A stretch of DNA of 9,582 bases, from assembly GCA_027068235.1 (NCBI GenBank), contig JAMOUE010000197.1, positions 1 to 9,582 of the forward strand, written 5' to 3'. Shown one piece after another: positions 1 to 5,919 of the stretch. The stretch comes from Deltaproteobacteria bacterium. Lineage in GTDB: Bacteria; Desulfobacterota; Dissulfuribacteria; Dissulfuribacterales; QOAL01. Position numbers and translations under genes: made by a program. Numbering within the stretch: the first letter of the stretch is position 1; each line of letters begins with the position of its first letter. The notes beneath the pieces are model-generated. The model was not told where the DNA came from. It was given only the letters and a program-made list of their open reading frames with translations, and did not search any database.

Positions 1-815
1 ATTAACGTAACAAGGTCTGCGCCAAGTTGGTTTCTTAAAGTTGGTACATTGGAAAAAACACCACTCGCATTTGTTAAACTATCAAGTGCATCAGAAATAT
101 TGCTGTCATCAGGATAGTTGACTAGTTGTGTACCAGCTATGTGTAATGTCAGATCAATATTGCTGTCTTCGTAGGCTTGGTTGGCAAGTTCAACCAGCAT
201 ATTGAGATAAGTATCAAGAGCATCACCAGGATACTTACTTGCCATGCCTGGTGTATAAAGAATCAAAAGATCTATAGTTGTAGTTCCACTTCCCTCTGGT
301 TCTGCATAAGACACCTGAGGAAGCTGACTATCTGTTACAGATGGAATAAGGAAGTCTTTGGGATTAACAGGAGATTTTTGTTCTATTGTATTGTGTATTT
401 TATAGATATTATTTGTGCCCAGTGATGTTATAGTGTATTGAATTCCATTCAGAAGGATGTTGCCAGCCAAGGTTGTGCCTTTAACAAAAAACATGGCATG
501 GCCAGAGCCATATTCTGGACTAATACTACACTTCCAGATGGTGCCATTGGGCCTATTAATAACTTTTTTTACTTTTAATATAACGTCCTTGTCTGGAGTT
601 AGATAGACAATGAGTTCACTGCCAGGCGTTATAGAGTTTATAAGTGCGCTATTTAAAGTAACTAGTAAATCTGAATCATTTTTTTCTATAGAATTTGTAG
701 GTAACTCTTTTGAAAAAAGGAGTTCAGCAGCTATAGTATTTGTGCTCAATAAGTGGGCAAAGAAAAGAATGACAAAGGAAAAACTGAAAATTTTTTTGAA
801 TAGATCACCGTTCAT
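1..815 (-). CDS. Secreted M12B (reprolysin-like) metalloprotease, N-terminal part, cut by window edge
   Basis: The minus-strand frame is open for 271 codons from an ATG at 815 to the left edge, with no stop. An AGGAGG ribosome binding site lies at 828-833. Residues 1-30 look like a signal peptide (Lys-Lys, then a Phe/Leu/Ile-rich core, probable cleavage after Ala-Ala at 29-30), so the product should be exported. Residues 31-170 look like a propeptide-type region; Cys96 is the only cysteine in the visible part. From about residue 180 the sequence (IDLLILYTPGMASKYPG, then ANQAYEDSNIDLTLHI, then TLRNQLGADLVTL) fits the start of the bacterial reprolysin-like metallopeptidase domain (M12B, Pfam reprolysin_4/5 type). 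The HExxHxxGxxH zinc motif should lie just beyond the window and cannot be confirmed. The family call rests on recognised motif blocks. Plus-strand open frames here are shadows. Confidence 0.75.
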   Translation of the reverse strand, partial: MNGDLFKKIFSFSFVILFFAHLLSTNTIAAELLFSKELPTNSIEKNDSDLLVTLNSALINSITPGSELIVYLTPDKDVILKVKKVINRPNGTIWKCSISPEYGSGHAMFFVKGTTLAGNILLNGIQYTITSLGTNNIYKIHNTIEQKSPVNPKDFLIPSVTDSQLPQVSYAEPEGSGTTTIDLLILYTPGMASKYPGDALDTYLNMLVELANQAYEDSNIDLTLHIAGTQLVNYPDDSNISDALDSLTNASGVFSNVPTLRNQLGADLVTL

Positions 816-977
816 AATCTTTTAGAACCTCCTAGAACAGTTTCAAGCCTTTTAATAAGCAAATAAGAGACCAATTAGTAAGTGCTGCTCTTGCAACTTT
901 TTATGTATCGATCAGGTGAAATCGTTATCCCTGAAGAAGCGATGAAATTTTACAAAAAAATTTAATAGTTCATACAT

Positions 978-1060
978 TTTGGAATTTCCAAACATACCCT
1001 ATAATATACATGTAGACGTGTTTGCGTTTATTCGACAAAATATGTGTTATACTCGACAAT
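978..1060. promoter_or_regulatory. Cluster of palindromes, TATAAT and paired TCGACAA motifs (possible promoter/operator)
   Basis: On the plus strand a TTGGAA-T-TTCCAA palindrome is followed 15 bases later by a perfect TATAAT (1000-1005). TTGGAA at 979-984 could act as a weak -35. After the TACATGTA palindrome come two copies of TCGACAA (1032-1038 and 1053-1059) about two helical turns apart, flanking an AT-rich core. The spacing of dyads and direct repeats resembles a protein-binding region, but the nearest plus-strand gene starts at 1474 and the function is unknown. Confidence 0.25.
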
Positions 1061-1094
1061 CTCGTCAAGTAAAAAATTGGGCAGTAATACTGGA

Positions 1095-1116
1095 GCGTAA
1101 AAGAAGCGTAAAAGAA
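1095..1116. repeat. Perfect 11-bp tandem duplication
   Basis: The unit GCGTAAAAGAA occurs twice with no gap (1095-1105 and 1106-1116). It lies just before the degenerate palindromic repeat and is outside any supported gene. It looks like a slippage or small duplication event. Confidence 0.8.
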
Positions 1117-1130
1117 ATGACAAATTGATT

Positions 1131-1268
1131 GCTGTCATTGCGATGAGGAGCAAATGCGCCCACTAACAATCCCATCGAAGGAGCAGAAGAGATGGAGATC
1201 GCCACGGCAGCTATGCTGCCTTGCGATGACATGCAGATTGCTTCAGTCCTTTTTGGCTTTGAATGACA
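1131..1268. repeat. Decayed palindromic repeat of the GTCATTGCGA...TCGCAATGAC class
   Basis: TGTCATTGCGA at 1133-1143 faces TTGCGATGACA at 1221-1231, an imperfect inverted pair (two mismatches) about 99 bases end to end. Inside it, CAATCCCATC faces GATGGAGATC, and a perfect hairpin GGCAGC-TAT-GCTGCC sits at 1206-1220. A second half unit follows, from GATTGCTTC at 1236-1244 to GAATGACA at 1261-1268. This layout matches a class of non-coding palindromic repeats seen in many bacterial genomes, recognised here from its hallmark ends. Mismatches suggest an old, decayed copy. No transposase is present. Confidence 0.55.
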
Positions 1269-1396
1269 GATCATGTAAAAGGCTCTAACTTCAGTAGTAA
1301 TGCCCTGTAATTATAATAAATTTTAAAAACTCTTAATAATTTTGCTATGTATTGTTCTGGGCTATTTCGCAGTGTTTAATTTTAAGATTGAATATC

Positions 1397-1424
1397 TTTA
1401 CAAATCACAAAATTTGAGTTTAAT
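1397..1424 (+). promoter_or_regulatory. Candidate sigma-70 promoter for yjbQ
   Basis: TTTACA at 1397-1402 (5 of 6 consensus positions) is followed after a 16-base spacer by TTTAAT at 1419-1424 (5 of 6). Transcription would begin around 1431 and leave a leader of about 42 bases before the yjbQ ATG. A second perfect TATAAT lies further up at 1312-1317 but has no good -35. Prediction by eye only. Confidence 0.4.
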
Positions 1425-1473
1425 CTATATGATCGAGGAATTTAATTAAAGAAATTTTTTAAGTGGGGCTCTG

Positions 1474-1878
1474 ATGACAAACTTATTGGAAATAGAAGTT
1501 AGTACAAATTCGCAAACAGAGTTTGTAGATATAACGGATAAAGTTAAACGAGTCATAGCAGACCTAAACTTAGATTCTGGCATATTGACTTTATACTGCC
1601 CTCACACCACAGGAGCAATAACTATTAATGAAGGTGCTGATCCTGCAGTACGTAGAGATATAATTGCAGTTTTGAATGAAATTATTCCTTGGAAGTTTGA
1701 CTATAAACATCTGGAGGGTAACTCTCCAGCCCATGTTAAGGCATCGTTGATTGGAGAATCTGTACAAATTATTGTGCAAGACAAAAGGCCAATGCTTGGT
1801 ACATGGCAAAGGGTCTTTTTTTGTGAGTTTGATGGCCCGAGAAATAGGCGAATATGGATTAAGGCAATCTCAGGTTAA
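1474..1878 (+). CDS. yjbQ: YjbQ/UPF0047 family protein, secondary thiamine-phosphate synthase
   Basis: This is a complete 134-residue protein of normal length for the YjbQ (UPF0047) family. Conserved blocks are CPHTTGAITINEGADPAVRRD at about residues 43-63, the W-x-x-D-Y-x-H-x-E-G-N-S-x-A-H block at about 73-87, and LGTWQRVFFCEFDGPRNRR at about 108-126. Conserved histidines and acidic residues in these blocks are typical of its ligand or metal site. E. coli YjbQ has weak reported thiamine-phosphate synthase activity, coupling the pyrimidine and thiazole phosphates, but its main physiological role is not settled. The ATG at 1474 has only a weak GGGG-type Shine-Dalgarno (1465-1468). The gene appears to be a single transcription unit; its distance from thiC-thi4 and opposite strand show it is not in that operon. 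The family call is firm; the thiamine role here is inferred. Confidence 0.9.
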   Translation: MTNLLEIEVSTNSQTEFVDITDKVKRVIADLNLDSGILTLYCPHTTGAITINEGADPAVRRDIIAVLNEIIPWKFDYKHLEGNSPAHVKASLIGESVQIIVQDKRPMLGTWQRVFFCEFDGPRNRRIWIKAISG

Positions 1879-1915
1879 TTGTTAATGTACTTTCTGGTCC
1901 AACCATATGTTTCTT

Positions 1916-1921
1916 TATAAT
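1916..1921 (+). promoter_or_regulatory. Possible -10 element upstream of the M23-MltB-M24 genes
   Basis: A perfect TATAAT lies about 104 bases before the GTG start of the M23 gene. No good -35 is seen at 16-18 bases upstream (the sequence there reads TTCTGG or similar). It is the best promoter candidate in the 146-base gap after yjbQ, which also shows no terminator hairpin, so readthrough from yjbQ is possible. Confidence 0.3.
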
Positions 1922-2024
1922 TATCCTTATTTTTAAGAGGTGGGTAGAAACTCAAGTAATTTGTTTTAGATTATAGAGAAAGGGGGTTGGAACCTATCAA
2001 GGTGGATTTGCAAGGAGGAGGAAT

Positions 2025-3473
2025 GTGAAATCTGTTGGCTCTACTCAAGGCCAAGGAGTAAATATCTTAGAGTTATTTTTGGCCATCATTGCAGTTGGTT
2101 TTTCTGTTTCCATGTTGATTTTCATGTGTCACGATTATGATGAGAATCTATTAGTTAGGCAAGCTCAGTTACCTGAAGGTCCAGCATCAGCTCTTTTTGA
2201 TTTTGAAGAGACCTACTTTAATGAGCCTTTTTTGGTATCTGGAGAGCGCTCAGATAATACAGAGCATATTTCTTGCTCTATGAGTTATTTGCAAAATTTT
2301 AAAAAGGATAGTGTATCTAAAGATGGGCAGCTTCAGATTCATGGAGAATTGAGAAAGGGCGAGTCTTTAGATGTATGTTTGAAAAGATATAACATTGATA
2401 TAAATACGCGGTATAAGCTGGTAAAGACCTTGGTTAAAGCATTTAATGTGCGCCGTTGCAGGCCTGGTGAGCGCTTTGATATTTCTCTAGATCAAAATGG
2501 TAATGTATTGTCACTAAATTGGTACAAAGGTCCTTTTAACGAATATAAGGTAGTGGCAGATGAAAGCGGATCTTATACCATATCACGATCGCCCATAACT
2601 GTTGAAAATAGAATTGTAAAGGTCTCTGGTCAGTTTACAGGCGGACTGTATGATTCTTTTGCAAATTACGGTTTGAATTCCAAGGTTGCAAGACAATTTA
2701 GTGAGATTTTCTCTTCTTCCTTAGATTTTAACGCTGATATCAGGGTAGGCGATTCTTTTTCAATAATATTTAGCAAATATTATAGAAATGGTGAATATGT
2801 TGGCACTGGGAGGATTGTTGCTGCTAAATATTGTTCGATTGGTGGTAGCTGTTTGGAGGCCTATTATTTTAGCGATGGAGCTTCAACATCAGGATATTAT
2901 AAGCCAGATGGTACATCTGTATCGAGTTCATTCTTACGTTCCCCTTTAAAAGTCTACAAGATTACCTCTAGGTTCACCACCAGACGGTTTCATCCTGTTC
3001 TAAAAGTTTATAGGCCTCATTATGGAGTAGATCTGGCAGCTCCCATTGGTACTCCAATTGTTGCCGTTGCAGATGGAACGGTTACATTTACAGGATGGCA
3101 ACGGGGTTATGGAAGAATCGTGGTGCTTAAACATAGGGGTGGGTACAAAACTTATTATGGCCATTTGCATAGGTTTGCTAAGGGTATAAAAAAAGGAGCA
3201 AAAGTACATCAGAAACAGGTCATAGGCTATGTTGGAAGAAGTGGTTATGCAACTGGTCCCCATCTTGATTTTAGAGTGTGGCACAATGGGAAATTTGTTG
3301 ATCCATTGCGTGTAAAAATAGCTTCGTCTGGAGAGTTGAGTGGTGTAAATTTCCTCAATTTTCTTGAACAATATAAGCAACTTGAAGTCCTATTAAGGGA
3401 TGATATTTCCCCTGGCATTATTTCTGTTAAAAAAGAGACAATAGATAAAAAACCAAAGGACCTTACAGGTTAA
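2025..3473 (+). CDS. Membrane-anchored M23 (LytM-type) murein endopeptidase
   Basis: This 482-residue protein probably cuts peptide cross-bridges in murein from the periplasmic side. It starts at GTG with a strong AAGGAGGAGG site at 2012-2021; the ATG two bases upstream runs straight into a stop, so GTG is the start. Residues 14-35 form one hydrophobic segment, probably an uncleaved anchor. Residues about 100-300 resemble the OapA/Csd3-like N-terminal region found in MepM-type endopeptidases. The LytM domain is at about 305-430. Visible motif residues are His332 and Asp336 (HxxxD) and His380 in YYGHLH. The last motif reads His413-Leu-Asp415 where the family usually has H-x-H, so one usual zinc ligand is Asp. 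Beyond residue 435 is a polar tail. The next gene begins three bases after the stop, suggesting co-translation with a lytic transglycosylase. Whether the Asp variant is active cannot be told from sequence. Confidence 0.9.
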   Translation: MKSVGSTQGQGVNILELFLAIIAVGFSVSMLIFMCHDYDENLLVRQAQLPEGPASALFDFEETYFNEPFLVSGERSDNTEHISCSMSYLQNFKKDSVSKDGQLQIHGELRKGESLDVCLKRYNIDINTRYKLVKTLVKAFNVRRCRPGERFDISLDQNGNVLSLNWYKGPFNEYKVVADESGSYTISRSPITVENRIVKVSGQFTGGLYDSFANYGLNSKVARQFSEIFSSSLDFNADIRVGDSFSIIFSKYYRNGEYVGTGRIVAAKYCSIGGSCLEAYYFSDGASTSGYYKPDGTSVSSSFLRSPLKVYKITSRFTTRRFHPVLKVYRPHYGVDLAAPIGTPIVAVADGTVTFTGWQRGYGRIVVLKHRGGYKTYYGHLHRFAKGIKKGAKVHQKQVIGYVGRSGYATGPHLDFRVWHNGKFVDPLRVKIASSGELSGVNFLNFLEQYKQLEVLLRDDISPGIISVKKETIDKKPKDLTG

Positions 3474-3476
3474 AAA

Positions 3477-4379
3477 ATGCAGAAAATTTATCTTTTTATA
3501 GTTGTGATAGGCCTATCTCTAGTACCATTTGCAGTTTGTAATGCGCAAGATAGTACATCTAGTCCAAAGAAGACATTTGAATGCCAAAATATTGATCCAA
3601 TATTTAAACAGCTTACCACCTCATTAATTGAAGATGGATTTAAAGGTGATGAAATTTGTTCGATCTTTTCTCATTCTTCAGTAAAGTTTAATCCAAAGGT
3701 TATGCCTCGTAAGATGACGCATAAAGAGGCTTCTCTACATTACGAAGCCTTTCTTGAGAGTAGTCGGATAAAAAGGGCCAAGAGATATCTGGACAAGAAT
3801 AAAGAGTTATTTGAGTCGGTTGAAAAAGAATATGGTGTTCCAAAAGAGGTTAAGGTTGCAATCTTATTGGTTGAAACAGATTTGGGGCGATATCTAGGAT
3901 CGGGGCTTGCCATAAATAATCTTGCAAGTATGGCAGTGGCGTCTGATCTAGAGAAAGTCAGGGATTTTTTACCGGCTTCCTATAGAAACCTTACTCCCAA
4001 ACAAAAGCTAAGACTTCAAAATAAGTTGGCCAAGAAGTCAAAATGGGCTTACTCTGAGTTAAAAAGTCTGATTATATATGCTGAGAAAAATGGCCTAGAT
4101 CTTCATACGATGAAGGGGTCAATATTTGGTGCAATTGGATTGTGCCAATTTATGCCATCCAATGCATTGAAATTTGGGGTAGATTTCAACAAGGATGGCA
4201 GAGTAGATCTTTTTGATCCGGCTGATGCCATAGCAAGCATGGCAAATTATCTCCAGTATTATGGATGGAGACCTGGCCTGTCTCCAAATGGCCAACTCAA
4301 GGTTATAAAACATTATAATCATAGTACGCCTTATGCAAAGACGGTGTTGGAAGTAGCCAAAAGGGTTAAGCAGATCTAA
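3477..4379 (+). CDS. MltB-like lytic murein transglycosylase (SLT_2 family)
   Basis: The 300-residue product should cleave the glycan strands of murein to 1,6-anhydro-muropeptides in the periplasm. A signal peptide spans residues 1-24, probably cut after Asn-Ala; Cys21 is not in a canonical lipobox, so a lipoprotein is less likely. The catalytic-glutamate motif LVETDLGRYLG puts the acid at Glu133, and GAIGLCQFMPSNALKFGVD (218-236) is the substrate-groove signature of the MltB/Slt35 group. DFNKDGRVDLFDP (236-248) resembles the EF-hand-like calcium loop of Slt35. No extra peptidoglycan-binding domain is present. The ATG lies three bases after the M23 stop and has no strong Shine-Dalgarno at normal spacing (AAGGA at 3456-3460 is far), so translational coupling is likely. 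It pairs functionally with the upstream endopeptidase. Confidence 0.9.
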   Translation: MQKIYLFIVVIGLSLVPFAVCNAQDSTSSPKKTFECQNIDPIFKQLTTSLIEDGFKGDEICSIFSHSSVKFNPKVMPRKMTHKEASLHYEAFLESSRIKRAKRYLDKNKELFESVEKEYGVPKEVKVAILLVETDLGRYLGSGLAINNLASMAVASDLEKVRDFLPASYRNLTPKQKLRLQNKLAKKSKWAYSELKSLIIYAEKNGLDLHTMKGSIFGAIGLCQFMPSNALKFGVDFNKDGRVDLFDPADAIASMANYLQYYGWRPGLSPNGQLKVIKHYNHSTPYAKTVLEVAKRVKQI

Positions 4380-4382
4380 ATC

Positions 4383-5576
4383 TTGTCTCATAAAACTGCC
4401 TTACTGAATCGTATCACCACTCTACAGACCATTATGAGAGAAAAGGGTATAGATGTTACCCTTTTACGCCAGAATGCAGATCTGTTTTATTTTACAGGTA
4501 CGGTGCAAGATGGGCATTTGGTAGTGCCGGCCTATGATACCCCACGCTTTTGGGTATGGCGTTCATATGAGCGGGCCCTAAAAGATAGCCCTTTAGCAGA
4601 ACTTGATTACATAAAATCTTTGAGAGGGCTTAGCCAATTTAAAGAACTGGTTCACAGCTCGACCTTGGGCGATGCAAAGGTGGTGGGCCTTGAAATGGAT
4701 GTATTACCAGCAAGCCTGTATCTTTTCTACACCCAAAAGGTATGGCCTCATGCCAAAGTGGTGGACATTTCCCCTATGGTTAGGACTATAAGAAGCATCA
4801 AGGATGCACATGAGATCTGCCAAATAAGGCAGGCGGCCCACAAGGTCAATGTGGTATTAGAGAAGGTTCCCTACTTTTTGAAGAGAAGCAGGACAGAATT
4901 AGATCTAGCTGCTTTGATAGAGGCGGAGCTTAGACGTCAGGGCCACTGTGGCCTTATGAGAATGAGAATCTGGAACCAAGAAATGGGCATGGACCAAGTA
5001 GTTTCTGGTAGTTCTGCCGCAATACCTTCGTGGACCAATACACCAGTTGGAGGAGTAGGGCCTCATCCGGCATTTGGAATGGGGGCTTCTTTCAAAGAGA
5101 TAAAGGAAAATGAGATAGTAAGTGTTGATATAGGCGGCTGGCATAATGGTTACTGCTGTGACATAACGCGCCCCTTTTTTCTGGGGCAGCCACCTAAAGA
5201 AGTGTTAGAGGCCTTTGAGGTGGTTAAGGCTCTTATGGCAAAACTCGAATCCCTTCTTAAACCAGGTACAATTGCAGGTGAAATATACCAGTTCGCAATA
5301 GATTTTGTTGACAGCACGGGTATGAGTAGCCATTTTATGGGTGTTGGCAACAATAGGGTTTCTTTTATTGGACATGGCCTTGGTATCGAGCTTGATGAGT
5401 TTCCATTTATCTCAAAAGGTAACGATATGCTTCTTGAACCAGGAATGGTAATTGCGCTTGAGCCAAAGATTATCTTGAGAAATTATGGTGTAATAGGTCT
5501 GGAAGATACCTATATTATTGACAATGATGGTTGCCAGCGCCTTACCATGGGCAAGCAGGAACTTGTTGTTATTTAA
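4383..5576 (+). CDS. M24 family metallopeptidase (Xaa-Pro aminopeptidase/creatinase fold)
   Basis: This 397-residue cytoplasmic-type protein has a creatinase N-terminal domain (about 1-130) and a pita-bread M24 catalytic domain (about 145-390). All five expected metal ligands are visible: Asp249, Asp260, His331 (in GHGLGIELDE), Glu360 (in LEPGMVIALEP) and Glu374 (in IGLEDTY). M24 enzymes of this type remove an N-terminal residue before proline (PepP/PepQ group); related creatinase-fold enzymes use other substrates, so specificity is open. No signal peptide is seen. The start is TTG three bases after the MltB stop, in the same frame, and is the first possible start there. The next in-frame ATG, at 4434, would remove the N-terminal helix, and neither has a clear ribosome binding site. 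Its place behind two murein enzymes suggests co-transcription but not necessarily a shared pathway. Confidence 0.88.
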   Translation: MSHKTALLNRITTLQTIMREKGIDVTLLRQNADLFYFTGTVQDGHLVVPAYDTPRFWVWRSYERALKDSPLAELDYIKSLRGLSQFKELVHSSTLGDAKVVGLEMDVLPASLYLFYTQKVWPHAKVVDISPMVRTIRSIKDAHEICQIRQAAHKVNVVLEKVPYFLKRSRTELDLAALIEAELRRQGHCGLMRMRIWNQEMGMDQVVSGSSAAIPSWTNTPVGGVGPHPAFGMGASFKEIKENEIVSVDIGGWHNGYCCDITRPFFLGQPPKEVLEAFEVVKALMAKLESLLKPGTIAGEIYQFAIDFVDSTGMSSHFMGVGNNRVSFIGHGLGIELDEFPFISKGNDMLLEPGMVIALEPKIILRNYGVIGLEDTYIIDNDGCQRLTMGKQELVVI

Positions 5577-5604
5577 AAAGATGTAAAATGTTATCTGATG
5601 ATTC

Positions 5605-5631
5605 TTGACAAAGTTTTTGTGGTATGATAAC
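5605..5631 (+). promoter_or_regulatory. Probable promoter of the tRNA-Lys/tRNA-Glu unit
   Basis: A perfect TTGACA at 5605-5610 is followed by TATGATAAC at 5623-5631. The best -10 reading at allowed spacing is GATAAC (5626-5631) after 15 bases; TATGAT itself would be only 12 bases away. It lies about 40 bases before the mature 5' end of tRNA-Lys. A small hairpin (CCGTT-ACAA-AACGG, 5644-5657) sits in the leader. It lies only 28 bases past the M24 gene, with no terminator between, so readthrough is also possible. Confidence 0.5.
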
Positions 5632-5671
5632 CATTGCCACCTACCGTTACAAAACGGGCCCAACATAATGA

Positions 5672-5747
5672 GGGCCGTTAACTCAGTCGGTAGAGTATCT
5701 GCCTTTTAAGCAGAGAGTCGCTGGTTCGAGTCCAGCACGGCCCACCA
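5672..5747 (+). tRNA. tRNA-Lys (anticodon UUU)
   Basis: The 76-base cloverleaf is complete. The acceptor stem is GGGCCGT with ACGGCCC. The D arm is ACTC/GAGT around AGTCGGTA. The anticodon stem TCTGC/GCAGA closes the loop CTTTTAA, giving anticodon TTT. The variable loop is GAGTC, and the T arm is GCTGG-TTCGAGT-CCAGC. Discriminator A and an encoded CCA (5745-5747) complete it. The D stem starts with an A-U pair where G-C is more usual. The next tRNA begins at the very next base. Confidence 0.97.
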
Positions 5748-5825
5748 GTCCCCGTCGTCTAGCCCGGTCCAGGACACCGGCCTTTCACGCCGGCAACAGG
5801 GGTTCAAATCCCCTCGGGGACGCCA
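5748..5825 (+). tRNA. tRNA-Glu (anticodon UUC)
   Basis: The 78-base cloverleaf is complete. The acceptor stem is GTCCCCG with CGGGGAC. The anticodon stem CCGGC/GCCGG encloses the loop CTTTCAC, giving anticodon TTC. The T arm is AGGGG-TTCAAAT-CCCCT. Discriminator G and an encoded CCA (5823-5825) complete it. It directly follows the CCA of tRNA-Lys with no spacer, so the two must be cut from one transcript. A terminator lies 8 bases after the CCA. Confidence 0.97.
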
Positions 5826-5833
5826 TCGTGACT

Positions 5834-5869
5834 AAAAAAGGGAGCCAATGAGCTCCCTTTTTCTTTTTT
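5834..5869. terminator. Bidirectional intrinsic terminator between the tRNAs and thi4
   Basis: A strong hairpin AAAAAGGGAGC / GCTCCCTTTTT with a 6-base loop (5846-5851) is followed on the plus strand by a T-rich run (TTTTTCTTTTTT). On the minus strand the same hairpin is followed by TTTTTTAG. It can therefore end the plus-strand tRNA transcript and the converging minus-strand thiC-thi4 transcript, whose stop codon is about 50 bases away. Confidence 0.85.
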
Positions 5870-5919
5870 AGCTATATCTATATTTTGAAAAGTAGTGTTT
5901 TTAAAATTACTCGAATTGC

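Larger units (their letters stand above)
834..1396. other. Gene-free stretch with palindromes and repeat remnants
   Basis: I find no convincing gene between the metalloprotease and yjbQ. The stretch holds a 15-base near-palindrome at 978-992 centred on TTGGAA/TTCCAA, a perfect TATAAT at 1000-1005, a TACATGTA palindrome at 1007-1014, two TCGACA-containing motifs at 1031-1060, an 11-bp tandem duplication at 1095-1116 and a decayed palindromic repeat at 1131-1268. Open frames here (for example minus strand 1065-1274 and plus strand 946-1129) lack ribosome binding sites and recognisable motifs. The pattern looks like eroded repeat or mobile DNA plus possible regulatory sites. Confidence 0.5.

Noticed and set aside
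834..960. Possible c-di-GMP or other riboswitch in the leader of the metalloprotease gene
   Set aside because: I looked for the conserved aptamer blocks on the minus strand and did not find them.
882..965. Short plus-strand frame ending in SGEIVIPEEAMKFYKKI
   Set aside because: The sequence looks protein-like, but it is under 30 codons, has no ribosome binding site and no recognisable family.
946..1129. A 60-codon plus-strand open frame without ATG
   Set aside because: No start codon with a ribosome binding site, no recognised motif, and it runs through regulatory-looking palindromes.
1065..1274. A 69-codon open frame on the minus strand
   Set aside because: It lies across the palindromic repeat and the tandem duplication, has no ribosome binding site or family motif, and is typical of chance frames in such repeats.
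3000..3380. A 126-codon minus-strand open frame opposite the M23 domain
   Set aside because: It is antisense to the conserved M23 catalytic domain and has no motifs of its own.
5644..5657. Small hairpin before tRNA-Lys as a terminator for the M24 gene
   Set aside because: The stem is only 5 bp and is not followed by a T run.
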